Shown: positions 38,562 through 51,800 of the stretch, piece after piece | Numbering within the stretch: position 1 is the first letter of the stretch | Layout of the letters: each line of letters opens with the position of its first letter | Assembly (NCBI GenBank): GCA_027625915.1 | Contig: JANTQA010000070.1 | Coordinates: 625,001 to 689,000 of the forward strand | Length of the DNA: 64,000 nucleotides | Direction of reading: 5' to 3' | From: Anaeramoeba flamelloides | Taxonomy: Eukaryota; Metamonada; Anaeramoebidae | Notes under the pieces: model-generated | What the model was told of the DNA's origin: nothing | Seen by the model: only the letters and a program-made list of their open reading frames with translations | Databases searched by the model: none | Program-made: the position numbers and the translations under genes

Positions 38562-41500
38562 AAAGATTTGTCTTGAAGAATTAGATGACAATAATCACAA
38601 TTTAGGAAATTTGTAAATTGGTGAGTTGAAGGAAATTGAAAAAAATAAAAGATGATAAGGAAAAAAGAATGAAAAAATAAAGCCAAAGTTTTTTCGTTTT
38701 TTTTGAAGAAATATAAAGGTTATAATCTTTATTTTCAGTTTTGAAATGGAATGATTGAAAGAAAATTTAAAACATTTTCAGCAAAGTACACATAACTACT
38801 TTCAAATAGTGAATGAATTTTACCAGTTCTCCGAAAAAAGTCAAAAAATTTTTATTTCATATTGGTTATTTGGCAAAACTGATCAGTTTAAAATCAAAAC
38901 AATAAAGGTGTCTTTTGTTTGGTAATTCTAGATTACTTTTTTTTTCTGATCTAAATTTTTATCCAACTTTTTTGTAAAAGGAAGAAATGTCAATGTAATT
39001 TTTTTGTTATTGTTTTAAATTACAAAAAGATTTAAGGGAAAAGAAATTTTAATACTATTAACCAGATATATTGGGTTTGGCGAAAATACCATATTAGATA
39101 CTTAGTACTCTGATCTGTTTTACTGATTTCAATCCCATTTTTAAAATCAAAAATTGGTGTAAATAACCCATGTCAATCAACCTGAAACTATTTACCATAA
39201 TTTAACAAATGTATTTTTCAGGATTAGGTATTTGAAAAGAAGAATTAATATGGCCATATATACTCGGTTTCGATTTAAATGGTCTTTTTAGGTTAGATCT
39301 TGGATTAATCAAAATAGTTAAAAAATATTAAATGATGTTGTTTCAAAAATTTCTTTATATTTCAAATTTATTTCTTACATCAAGTATTTTACAAAAACCC
39401 CATAAATTTTTATCAATTCAATCCTGAAATACTTGAGAATAGTCAAATTAAAGGATTAATTATTTTTTTCAATTTTGTGGTTTAAAAAAACATAAAATAG
39501 TATTTATAATTTTATTTGAATAGAATCTAAAATTTAAAATATTAATAAATATTGATACCGATTAATTGCAATTTATGTTTGGAAATTTTTACTTTTTTTT
39601 CCATTTTGAAATTATTATGTTCAAGCTTTGAATGAAGCATTTTGTGAAGTCAAGTGTTAAGAAACTCTGTAAAACCAGTTGTTCTTCAAAATTTTCGTTG
39701 ACTGAACTGTTTGATAAGAAACAGTTCAAAGATTTATCAAAATCAATATTGAACTCAAATTTTTTTGAAATTTATTAAAATTTATCAGTATTTCAAATCA
39801 GTTTTATTGTAGCATAGTTAACATATGATTAATATTTGATAATAAATATCACCAATACTCTAATTTGCAAAGTTTAATCAATTAAATAAAACCCCTTTTA
39901 AGAATTACAGTTCTTAAAACTTGTAAAAAGGGAATAAAAGTTTTATCTCCAATTTGAACCATTTTTCTTTCTTGAAAGATCACCTTTATTTTTTTAACAT
40001 TAATTTCCAATCTGAGAATGAAAAATTCTTAAATTTTATTTCAAAATTCTTTCAGGTTATGAACAATATTACTTGAAAAAATTCAATTTTCACAATTAAA
40101 AAATAATTTCTAATAGAAATTAGAGTGTTTAAAGTTTGTTTTTATGAATATTTTTTTTTTATAAAATAAAAATGTAGTATTCTTGGTTTTAAAGAAATTT
40201 ATATGATAAATCATTGAAATTATAATTAAATTATTACCGTTATAACCAATTTTGAAATGAAACAATTTTTTTTATCATAAGATTCAATTATATTTTTTTC
40301 TCCATTTTTTGTAAAAAAATTACAATTTATTCTTACAATATCTTAATAAAAGGGTTTTTAAATTTATTTCAAGAACATTTATTCTTGTTTATATACTGGT
40401 GTAATCATATTGGTCTATTTCTTTTATCTTTGTAGAAATTTCAATATTTTTTACTTGGGTTATATTTTAGTAAAAGGATAAAGTTAAAAATACAGACTCA
40501 TTCTACCACTAAACACGATAATTTTTTATTTTTATTTCCAAAAAAAAATTACTCCTCAAGTAATATAAAAACAGTAAGAACTTTGAATAACAATAAAAAA
40601 AAACAAAATTAAGATATTTAATTTGAACTTTTTTCTTACAATTTTGAGATCAAATTCAAATTTTAATAAAAAGAAAGATTCTCCCATTTTTACTTTCTGA
40701 TTCTATTTAAAACAATAAATAACATATCAAATGAAAATGAATTAAACGATGTTTTGCCCAAGTTAATAAAAAATATTATCTTTATCGATTTTTTTTTTTT
40801 GAAGTGAATTGGTTTTTTTCCATTTTTTTTTGAATTTTAGAAGAGAAATAAGGTGAAAAATAAAATATAACTTTATATGTAAATATATCATTATTTATCC
40901 AGATTAAATTCAAGATGTACCATTTTCCCAAACACTCCAATAATTGAAATTAAGCAAATAAATAAAAATATTCAATGACTTTTGTGTTAAAACCTTTGAA
41001 GAAAAAACTTTGATCCTGAAATGTAGATAAGAATTGTAATCAATTGAAAAATTTGAAAAAAATAAAAACCATCGATTCTAAATTTTACATTTTAAATCAA
41101 CTTTCCCTTCTTTTAAAAGTTATAAATATATGGTTAAAGTTAAAAATATTATTCTTTACATTCTCAAAGTTGGATAAGATTTCTCCATTTTTGAACAATT
41201 TGCTTCATTATACAACAATACTTATCAAATTTTTTTCTATAAAACTATTTTTTTTTTTTTTTTGAGTTTAATTTTATTTTAAAAGAAAGAGTAAATAAGA
41301 TTTATTTCAATTATTCGTGCCATTTTTCTTTCTGGATATACACAAAAAGAAATGAATCTTGATTATTTATTGTTTAATATCACATATGCAATTTATTGTT
41401 TTTCTATTTTTGAAATGAAGTTTACATTTGCGAAAAGCAAAACAAAATTAAGAAATTATCACATTTTCATTCAGCTATTAAAAGCGATGAACATTGTTTA

Positions 41501-41627
41501 CCAGATAAAGAAAAATCAAATTGAAAATAAATCTTTTTTTTATTAGTGTTAATTAAAAATAAAAAAAATTTTTTTCAAAAAAAAATACATATATAATATA
41601 ATAATTTGCAAAATAAATATTGATCTT
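38562..41627. other. Gene-free stretch between the PSP1 and VPS34 genes
   Basis: The two genes run in the same direction. No coding sequence and no repeat family that I could match to other parts of the window. Open frames here (41044-41265, 41352-41546) are A/T-tract translations. Confidence 0.55.
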
Positions 41628-44600
41628 TTATGACCTCCCTATAATGAATTATCAAAAAGAAAAAGTAAAAAGTAAAAAGTAAAAAATATACATATTACGG
41701 TTATGATTATTAGAGAATTAACATTAAATAATAATAATAATAATGATAATAATAAAGTGACATTTTTTAAAATCTTACAATATTGTGCCCAAGAGTGCAA
41801 TTGATCAACAACAACAGGAAATAAAGAATGTACACTTTCTTCGATAATGTCATAAATTGTTTCTATAGCCTCCTTTTCATCAAGATCTAATCTAAATTTT
41901 CGTTGCATTTTCAAAATTGAATTTAACGGGTCTTTTTCAAGATCAGGTATATTTGATTCAATCATTAATGCAAATAAATTCACAAATAATGAGGCGTGCT
42001 GTCTTAGAATTTTAAAAGCTGAACCACAAAGTATTTTAAACATTTGGAATTCTTGACTTTTCATCCCCCCCATTAAAACTATCATTTCTTTACACAGTTT
42101 CATTGGTGGGGGAAATGGTTTTGGATCATGCCCCAAGATAAAGCCAAAGTCAATATCTAAACATTTTTAATAAGAATAAAAGAAAAAGAAATAATATAAC
42201 AGTTAAATTGTGATTTTATTTATGTATATAGATGAAATTAGTTTACATATTTGCTAAAATGGTCTCACCAAAAACCACAAATTGCAAATAAAACTTTTTC
42301 CCTGCAATTTTATTAATGTTGAAATTTATCACAAAATTGAAAGAAAAAATAATAACTTAACATTTGTCAATAATTTATACTTTGATTTTGTTGTAGAAAA
42401 AAGGCAAATAACAAGAAAAAAAATACATTTTTTTTATTTTTAAAATTAATATATCATTTTGTTTTAATTGATTTTGTTCTCTATTTAATCCAAGACGCAA
42501 GTGAATTGCCTTTTTTTTTTTTTTTTTTAATTTTGATTTTCGTATTTATCAAATATCTTGAATACTTCCAAAACAGATTCATTTGAAAAAATGATGCGAT
42601 ATAATTTCAATAATAAAAAACATTTTTCTATCAAAGTATATTTTAGAAGATTTTTCTTCTTTGTATTCTTAATTTGTATGGGGGTAAAACAAGAGATTAC
42701 ATTAAACTCTCCACCCTACCAACTCTTATATATGATTATTATTATTTTTTTTAAGATTTTTTTTTTTTTTTATATCACATTAAATTATTACAAAAATTAC
42801 AAAATTCTATATCACTAAATTCCGAAAATTTTTACACAGCTAAAAAAGTTTGAGGAATAACAATACTACAGTTCTAAATTCAATTTGGAAAGGATTTTGA
42901 TTTTAACAAATATTTTTATCATTTTTTTATCTTTTCTGTTTTTGTTTTCATTTCTTTCACCAATAATGTAATCTGCTTCATTCGATCTGAAAAAATTTTT
43001 TCGAACGATTGGTAGAAGGACTAAAGTTGAGTTTGTACAATAAACTAGAAAAAAATCTAATTGACAATTAGTTGATGGTATCTAATCATTTGATCGATCA
43101 ATTATTATTTGGTGAAATCTCAACAAATTTAGCAATACAATTTTTTATTCTGTTCGTTTCATCATTTTGGAAATATTGGTTTTTATTTTTTTGTTTTATT
43201 TTTTTGTAGCAGAATAAACTGCAATATTTGAAAATTCAGATTCAAAATGAAAGTAAAATTTTCCTTTTGTACCAATAACAATCTTTTTTATTTTTTTCAT
43301 TTTTCTCCGAATTTTTTTTTATATATTGGGAAGAAGAGTTATAAAGGATAAAGATCAATTGTATTATTTGTTAATACTGAGATATTGAAACACATAAGTA
43401 TGAGTAACTTGAAAATTAAAAAACTAAAAAGAAAAAGCAAAAAATGACCCAAGGTTAAAAAAAAACAGATCAAAAAGAAAAAAAGAAATTAGAACAAATT
43501 AAAGAACGATCCCCAAATGAACATTCATGATCAATTATCAAATTAAATTAAATTAATCAAAAGTATCGTGACTTTGGTTCTGGGTGTTTTTAATTAAAGG
43601 TTAGTATTGATGTTTTTTTTTTTTGATTTTTTACCAATTGTTTCTTAGAAAAATCTTTTTAAAACCCTTAATACATATTCCCCCCCCCCCCCTAATTTTC
43701 TTTATTCTTTTCGATATTTATTTTTGCTTTTTAAACCATAAAAATAATTTGGGTATGACCTTCCAGTGAATAACTGTGAAATCTATGATTTCAGGCAGAA
43801 AATTTCTTTTGAGAAATTTTAGTTTAAGGTACATCTAGAGTAGAATTTACACTTCCTCAATAACAATAAATAACAATAATAACAACAGACGCAGCAGCAA
43901 CAATGATAAACAATCAAATGGTAATAAAAGCTATCTTTTTTTGATATTTCAAAAATAAAGAAATTAAAAATCGAATCTCAATGAATTTAAGGTTTACAAT
44001 CCCTGAAATTTGAAAAAAGATTATCTTGAATTGGCGTGTAGTGACTTGTTAATTTGGTTCTTATCTGATCGATCTTCGACTTGATATGGGTTTTAATAGT
44101 AGTTCAAAATGTCAATTTTTGACAATTTATTATTTTTTTTTCGAAATCCGAATTGAAGAATGTAAATTAATAGATTGGTAGGTGTTTAAGAATAAATTTA
44201 AATTTTTATGTTGTAGAAGAAAATTTTGATTTCCTTTTTAATCAATTAATCAAATGAAAACATAAACAGATTTATTTATTTATTGTGAGAAAGGAGTAAT
44301 CAAATAAAATTAAATGAAAAAAAAAATTTTTTTTTCAAAAGCTCCAAATAAAATCAAATCTAATTAAAAATTCCAATCAACAAACCACAAAAGACATTTT
44401 TTTAATACTTCACTTCCTGATATATTAGTCTTACATTCTTCAATTCAGATTTCGAAAAAAAAATAAGAAATTGTCAAAAATTGACATTTTGAACTACTAT
44501 TAAAACCCATATCAAGTCGAAGATCGATCAGATAAGAACCAAATTAACAAGTCACTACACGCCAATTCAAGATAATCTTTTTTCAAATTTCAGGGATTGT

Positions 44601-45809
44601 AAACCTTAAAGCAAGATGAATATAACCAATAAAATAAATAAACAAAAAATATTTCATTTTTGACATCTGATGTACTTTTATTTTATTAAAATATCTTGAG
44701 GAATATTTAACTTTAAAGTAAAAAATTAAATTAATTTCTCAAATGATAGACTTTTATGGATTATTATTTAAAGTTTTAAAGAGTTTATTTTTTTTTATAA
44801 TTTGTTATACAATTTACAATTATTTTTAGAAAAAAAAAATCATATTTGATTCTTTAAGCAAAAATTGATAAATTTAAAATAATCGGGTTATATCATAATG
44901 GGTTTAGAATAATTTTCTTATCGAATGATCTTTTAATAGTTTTGTAAAGAAGTATTAAATAAATTTTTTTTTGTAGAAATATAAATATTTTTGATCAAAA
45001 AATATACATTCAGGACAATTGGCATACTTTTTCAAATATTTTCTCTATTTCAGGGTTAAAAATATATATTTAAATTAAATAATGAGTTTTATCGAAATTT
45101 TGCTTTTTTCTTTCTTGGTACTTTATGAATTGGTATTTAAAATTTCAATTTACTTTTTTAGAATTAATTTTTAATTTTATTTTTTTTTTGAAATTTTTTA
45201 TTTTTAGTATACTTGAATTTTATATGTTCAGCATAAAAAGTATATATTAACAATGTTATTATGTTAAAAATCAAATAATGTGTTTTTTTTTAAAAAAAAA
45301 TAAACACACCATCCTTATCCGAAGCTGCATTTATTAAATTCTTGACATAAATTTATCTCCTAAAAGCAGTTGTGTATTTTTTTTAATTTGTTAAAAATGT
45401 TGTTAAGTAAAAAGTACACATACAAAATTAAAATAAATTGAATTATTTTGAGAGATAAGATTAAAAGAGTTTTTAAAGTTTGTTTAAATTTTTGTGAAAA
45501 GATTTTTTTTATATTTCTGGGCACATTTGGTTATAATTCATTTAAGTCTGAAAATTTTAACAACAATAATTTTGTGGTGTTTTTTTTTTTTTTTTTTTTT
45601 TTGAAAAGGTTTTGATTATTTTGAAATACTTATTTTCAATAAGACAAAGTTTTAATTTTTTGTCTGATAAAAAATAAAAAAAAAGAAAAAAAAGAAAATT
45701 ACGAAAAATTTTTCCATCTGGATTAATCATTAAATTTTCTAAATGTCTATCACCAATTCCTAATAGATAAGTTATTACACTATACCCAGCTATATAGATA
45801 GATAAGTAG

Positions 45810-45841
<32 letters not shown>

Positions 45842-48800
45842 AATAATTTTTTTGGAATTTAATTGAAAATGTAAATCATTTACTAAAATCTCAAAAATTA
45901 AAAATAAATAAATATTTATTCAAATTACTATTGAAGTAATTTGGTGTTTTTTTTTTTTTAATATTTCATAATATTTTTGAATTTAAATAGTAAACAAAGA
46001 GTATATATTAGAGATTTTGATGAGAACATATATTATCATGATATTAACAATAAAATCGCGATAATATTAAAAATCGTGATTAGTCCAACTTTATCGTGAT
46101 ATTCAACATTATCGCGATATTCACATTATCGCGAAAAAATGAAAAATTATTTTTTTGAGATTACCTAAAAAAATCTCTTGACTTTTACAACACTTTCCCG
46201 TTTCATAAATGTTTGAAAGTGTTTGTAAGGGTTGTGTACTGTCTTCAAGTGTTTGAAAGTTTTGAAAGACATAAAGTTTTTGTAAAGGCAATGAGTTTGG
46301 TTTGTAGTGGAAAAAAATTTTTTTCAATTCATTTTTTTTTTTTTACAAAATATATAATCTCAAACAAATTTTATGATCAAACTAATAATAACCCATTCCA
46401 ACAATATAATTGAATATAAAATAGATTTGCTTTCTTACAATGGAGTTGTCACCTTCACCAATTTTAAATAGCAAAAAAGAATAAAGAATAATTTTCCTTC
46501 TTATTGATGATTCGGTCAAACAAAAACCTCTAAGCTCAAATTGTGTTTTCTGTCCAATACAAAGATGCTCAAAGAAGAAAAAGAACAAGGAGACAAATCT
46601 ATAAAAAATCTTAATAATTGGTGATCATCTGACAAGGATGTTGTGAAAGCTAATGAAAAGTTTACCTACCCCTTTTAGCTTTCGGAGAATATTGAAAATC
46701 TTTTAACCCAAGAACACATTCTTTAAAGAACAGACAAAGGGTTGGTTATTTTAGAAGGTCTTTTATTCAACTCAATTTACAACACCACGATTAACTGAAA
46801 AAATATTTATTTCTATTTATTTCTTATTGTTGTTGATCTTAAAGGATCGATAGGTTTGTAAACCAAATAAAATGAAAACACAATAAAACTCTTGGATCTG
46901 ATCCTTGATTGGATCAAGTATCTTTTTTGTTTTTTTTTCAAAGAATGACTTTTTTTCACCTAAGCTATTTTTTGATCAAAAAAAATTTTTTTGTTTAAAT
47001 ATTTCTCAATTAACCCAAAAACCCATCAACTATTTTATCGGGATTACTTTTTAATCGCGATATTTTGGCATTTATCACGATTTTATAATGATTATCATGC
47101 TTTTATAGAATATAGCGATTTTATAGAATTATCGCGATTTGTTAGATATTATCGCGATTTGATGGAAATTATCGCGATTTTTGTAACTTTATCGTGAATT
47201 AATCATGTTATCATCAAAACCTCTATTATATATTTTTTGAAGATATATAACGGTGTTTATTGTTTCGATTTGGAAACAATCACCTTGCTATGTTGAAAAG
47301 TTTGACCTGCAAGAACGAGAAATATGATTTTGTTCCAAGTGATATAAGATGATATTGAGGAGTTCTTAGAACAATGAATAGTATCCTCTTAGTACCAGAA
47401 CAATCTCATTATTTTGAGTCTGGAAGGTGACCCAAAACGAAGAAATTATAACAAGGTGATTTTTGAACAAATGAAAAAATATGAGTTGCTATTTATTTTT
47501 TGAACTCAGTATCTAACTCTACCATAAATGTAAAGACGGGATGTAGTAAAAAATAGAGTTTTTACAATAGTGGCACAACAAAAAGACAATTAAAAAAAAA
47601 CAAATTTAAACAAGTAAAACCCAATTTGTTATTTTTCAATGGCACTTTGAAGAACTTGTTGTTCAAAGGAACTATTTCTCCAAATAGAGTTATCGAAAAC
47701 ATTGAAGTTAAATTTTACATTTTCTCCATTGGAGACAAAACTTTTGTTTAAAATCCCACAAAAACAAACTAGATCATCTAACTTTCCAATGAGTCTCTAT
47801 CTCCCCTTTTATTTCACACTGATTAAGAAACATCTGAAAGGCGATCAAACATAAAAACCCGCATCTGTCATGTGCTTTTAACAATGGCTGATTTTGAACT
47901 ATTCCTCTAAAAATTCTTGATTTGGCGTAGGCAAAAAAAATGTTTTTATTTTTTTAGTTTTTTTCAAAAATTTGTAATTTCGTTTTTTTCACCTTTCAGA
48001 ATTCTTTATAAATGGTCTCTGGTCTCTTTTCTCTAAAGAAAAAAGTAACCTAGCATTATATTTTTTTTTTTTTTTAAATGATATTGATTTCTTTCGAACC
48101 AAAACCAAAAACCTTGTTTGGTTTTTGAGATTTTTTTTTAAACAAAGAAAGAGAATTCATTCAATTTCCAACCTTTAAGGAATATTGATGGACTTTTTTC
48201 TTTGTTTTCTATTGGATAAATAATTTGGTTAGTTGAACCAAATTATTTTTCTAATGGTGTAAATCCTTGAGACGAGCAATCTTTTGGGATTTATAAGATT
48301 AAAAAACGTCGCAAAAAAATTCGTTAAACAATTTTAAAATAACTTTAAATAAGATTTTTAAAAGTCGATTTATGAGTAAAATACTTCTTATTTTACCAAA
48401 AAATTCGAAAAATCAGACGATCAGAAAATTTTCAAACTTTGCCTAATAACCTAAGGATTTGCCAAAATCTTTCCACAGTGATTACAATACTATCCTAAAC
48501 ATTTTAGTGAGATAATCTCTTTCTTCTCAGTAGTTATCAAGAATTATTTAATTACAATTTTTAATTATAAAAAGTTTAAGAGTATTTTTTTTTTTTCCAT
48601 TAAAGAGTGGGTACTAAAAGTCCACCTGTTTGCCCGAATTCCTAATTTGAATTAGAGATATTGTTGAACCAAGTGAGAGCTGGTCATTTCTCCCAAAAAT
48701 CGGATCCGCTCCATAAATTGAGAGGGATTTTGTTCCAATTCCGTTCAGGTTCGATTTTTATAATAGTCAAAAAGATTCAATTCGGTCAAACGATTTCCTC

Positions 48801-51800
48801 AAAGAATTAGTGGTTCTAAGAAGCATAAGCCCGATTTTTAATTAAAATTACACCGTGGTGGCTATTTGAGAAAATGGTAAACAATAAGAAATAATGGTTA
48901 AGGGAATAGAACCCCGGCCTTCAGATTGTACACTGGGTTGTGTTTCCACTTGCCCATACCGGTTCTCAAAAAGTTTAAGATTAAAAAAAAAAAAAAATAG
49001 CTCTATTGTTATGTTTTAAAAATAATAAATAGAAACATTTACAAAAATAATAAAATATTAATATTTCCATTTAATAAATTTCTTTCTTCCTATTTAATTT
49101 GATGAGAAATCATATTAAAAATACACTTACTATTGGAGGGTATCATTGAATTTTGTATTATTGTATTTCACTTAAAAACATTTTAAATTAAAATAGAAAC
49201 TCTGTAATAAAAAGAAATATTTGGAAGATTTTTCAAATGGTTGGTGAATAGATGTTTCAATTATGAAAGTTTTTTTTCTGAAAGATCTGAAAATTTAATA
49301 GAAATTGTATGAATGATATCAAAAACCAAAAAAGTTCTTTGAAAAATGATATAAACATTTTTTTATTCTTGATCAAGTTTAAAAAACTTCTATTAATGAA
49401 AAAAAAAATTGGATCAAGTTAAAATCCCTTTAGAAAATTCAGCATTAAATTCCCAACATTTTGTGCCCAACTATAATTGACAATAAATTTATAGAGGTTT
49501 TGATGATAACATATATTATCACAATATTAACAATAAACTCACGATAATATTAAAAAATCGCGATTAGCACTATTTTATCGCGAAAAATCATAAAATTGCG
49601 ATAAAATTTAATCTTATAAAACAGAAAATTGCGTTATTCCACATTATCGAGATAAAATAATTATCGCGAAAAAATGAAAAATTTTTTTTTTGAATTAAGC
49701 CTTACAAAAAATGCAATGAATTTTACAAAATAAAACATCTTTTACAATGCTTTTCACCTTTAAAAATGTTTGAAAATGTTTGAAAGGGATTATAAGTGTC
49801 TTCGAGTAATTGAAAGGTTTGAAAGACACAAAACTTTTATCACAGGAATGGGAATTTTTGTTATGGAAAAATATTTTTTCAATTCATTTTTTTTTTAACA
49901 AAAGTAAAATCTCCTGTAAATTTTATGATCAAACTAATAATAACCCATTTTTAACAATATACTTGAAGATATAATAGATGTGAGTTTTTTAAAATTGGGT
50001 GATTCCCTTCACAAATTAAATAACCAAAAAGAAGAAAGAGTAATTTTCTTTCTTATTGGTGATCTATTAAAAAAAAACCTTAGCTCTAGTTGTGTTTTCT
50101 GCACAATACAAAGATATCAGGAAAAGAAGAACAATAACAAGAAGAAAACAAGTGTACCAACAATCTAAATAATTGGTGAATATGTGGATAGGTTGTTGTT
50201 GAAAGCTTTTGAAAAGTTATCCAAGTCCTTTCAGTTTTCATAGAAAAAAAAAAATGTTTTATCCGAAGAATAAAGAACAAATTCTTTAAAGAAAGAGTGA
50301 AGGGTTTATTGCTTTAGAAGCTTTGGTATTCAATACAATTTATAATACCACGATTGACTTACAATTTATTTATTTGCCTTTTTTTATTAGGTTTATTGAT
50401 CTAAAGGATCGATAAGTTTGTCAACCAAATAAAAATAAAATACATTGAAAAATCTTGATTTGATCCTTGGTTGAACAAAGTACCTTTTTTTGTTTTTTTT
50501 TATTAAGGGAGTAAGTACATTTTTCATTTTTTGAGTGCCACCATTTATGTGAAACTGAATTCTTCAAATCATTTCTTTAGCCAAATACATTGATATTTTC
50601 ATAAATACTGGAGTGAAATATATCCTAGTATAAGATATTTTCATACCAATAAAAAAACGCAAATCAAAAAAATGAAAAAATTGATCAAAAAAAAATAAAT
50701 AAAAATCATTTATTACTCGATCTTATCATAAACATTTTACACAATTGCTTATTCTTTATTTGATTTTATTTTTAATTCTTTATGAAAATAATTTTGTTTG
50801 GAAAATTTTTGATAAACAAATTACTGTTTATTTCTAAAGAATTTTAAAAATGATTTTAAAAATCCCATTTCATTTAATTCATCTAATTCTAGTTTGGGTT
50901 CAGAAAATCAGAGATTTTTTTAATTCTTCTTGAGAATAAGGGTTTATTGGACAAATTCGTTTGATTTTATAATTATTTATTTTGCATTAAAATGAGAACT
51001 CAAAAAAATTCTGAATCTGATCGAAATTTTTTCTTGAATTTTTCAAATATTTTGATTTGAATCTTTTGTAACTATTTTTTGATTCCAAGAATTTCAACCC
51101 CTTTATTTTAATTTTTGAAATAGTATTCTTTGTTTTGGTTTTTGTTTGATAAAAATATTTGCAAAAAGAATTTTGAAAGCAAATTTGTCACAAAATGTTT
51201 TGTAAAATAATAATAAATAGTAATGGGGCGAGAAATTCAAGGAAAAAAATAGTTTGTATTCATACAAACTAAGAAAATAAAGAAAACCAATCTTCGAAAA
51301 TAGGTTTTGATCGATTTTTTTTTTTTTCATTCTTGATTTCAACAAATTTTTTTAGAATGGTGATCTTTCGTGTTTAGTTTTCTAAAAGAAAATATTTGTT
51401 TCAAATGCACACCTTTTTGAGGTATATTTTTTTGGTTTACTGTTTGATTAATTTCAATTGTTCGTATAAACACATTTCTCTCTTCAAAACAAAATTTAAT
51501 AAAACCAAAAATTGAATCCAAAAAAATGTTCAAAAAATTGAAAAAATTTAAGATTCAACTCTAAATTACTTTGATTCTTTTCACGAATAGACCAGTGGAT
51601 GGTGTTTTGGTTTCAAAGTTTCAATATCTGGTGGCACTCAAAAAATCATTTTTCAGTAATGTATACACAATTAAAATTTTTCAAAATGATAAAATGTACT
51701 TACTTCCTTAAGAATAATTTTTTTTTAAAGGATCTGTTTTTTGATCAAAATCAAAATTTTTCTTTTTATAAATATTGTTGAATTAGCCTTTATACCAAAC

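Larger units (their letters stand above)
42157..45702 (-). other. VPS34 intron 2 (3,546 bp)
   Basis: Donor GTAATT after a codon-splitting C, acceptor TTTAG; the join makes the His of HIDFG. It contains F3, J2, I and L2. A 13-base C run lies at 43680-43692. Confidence 0.85.
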
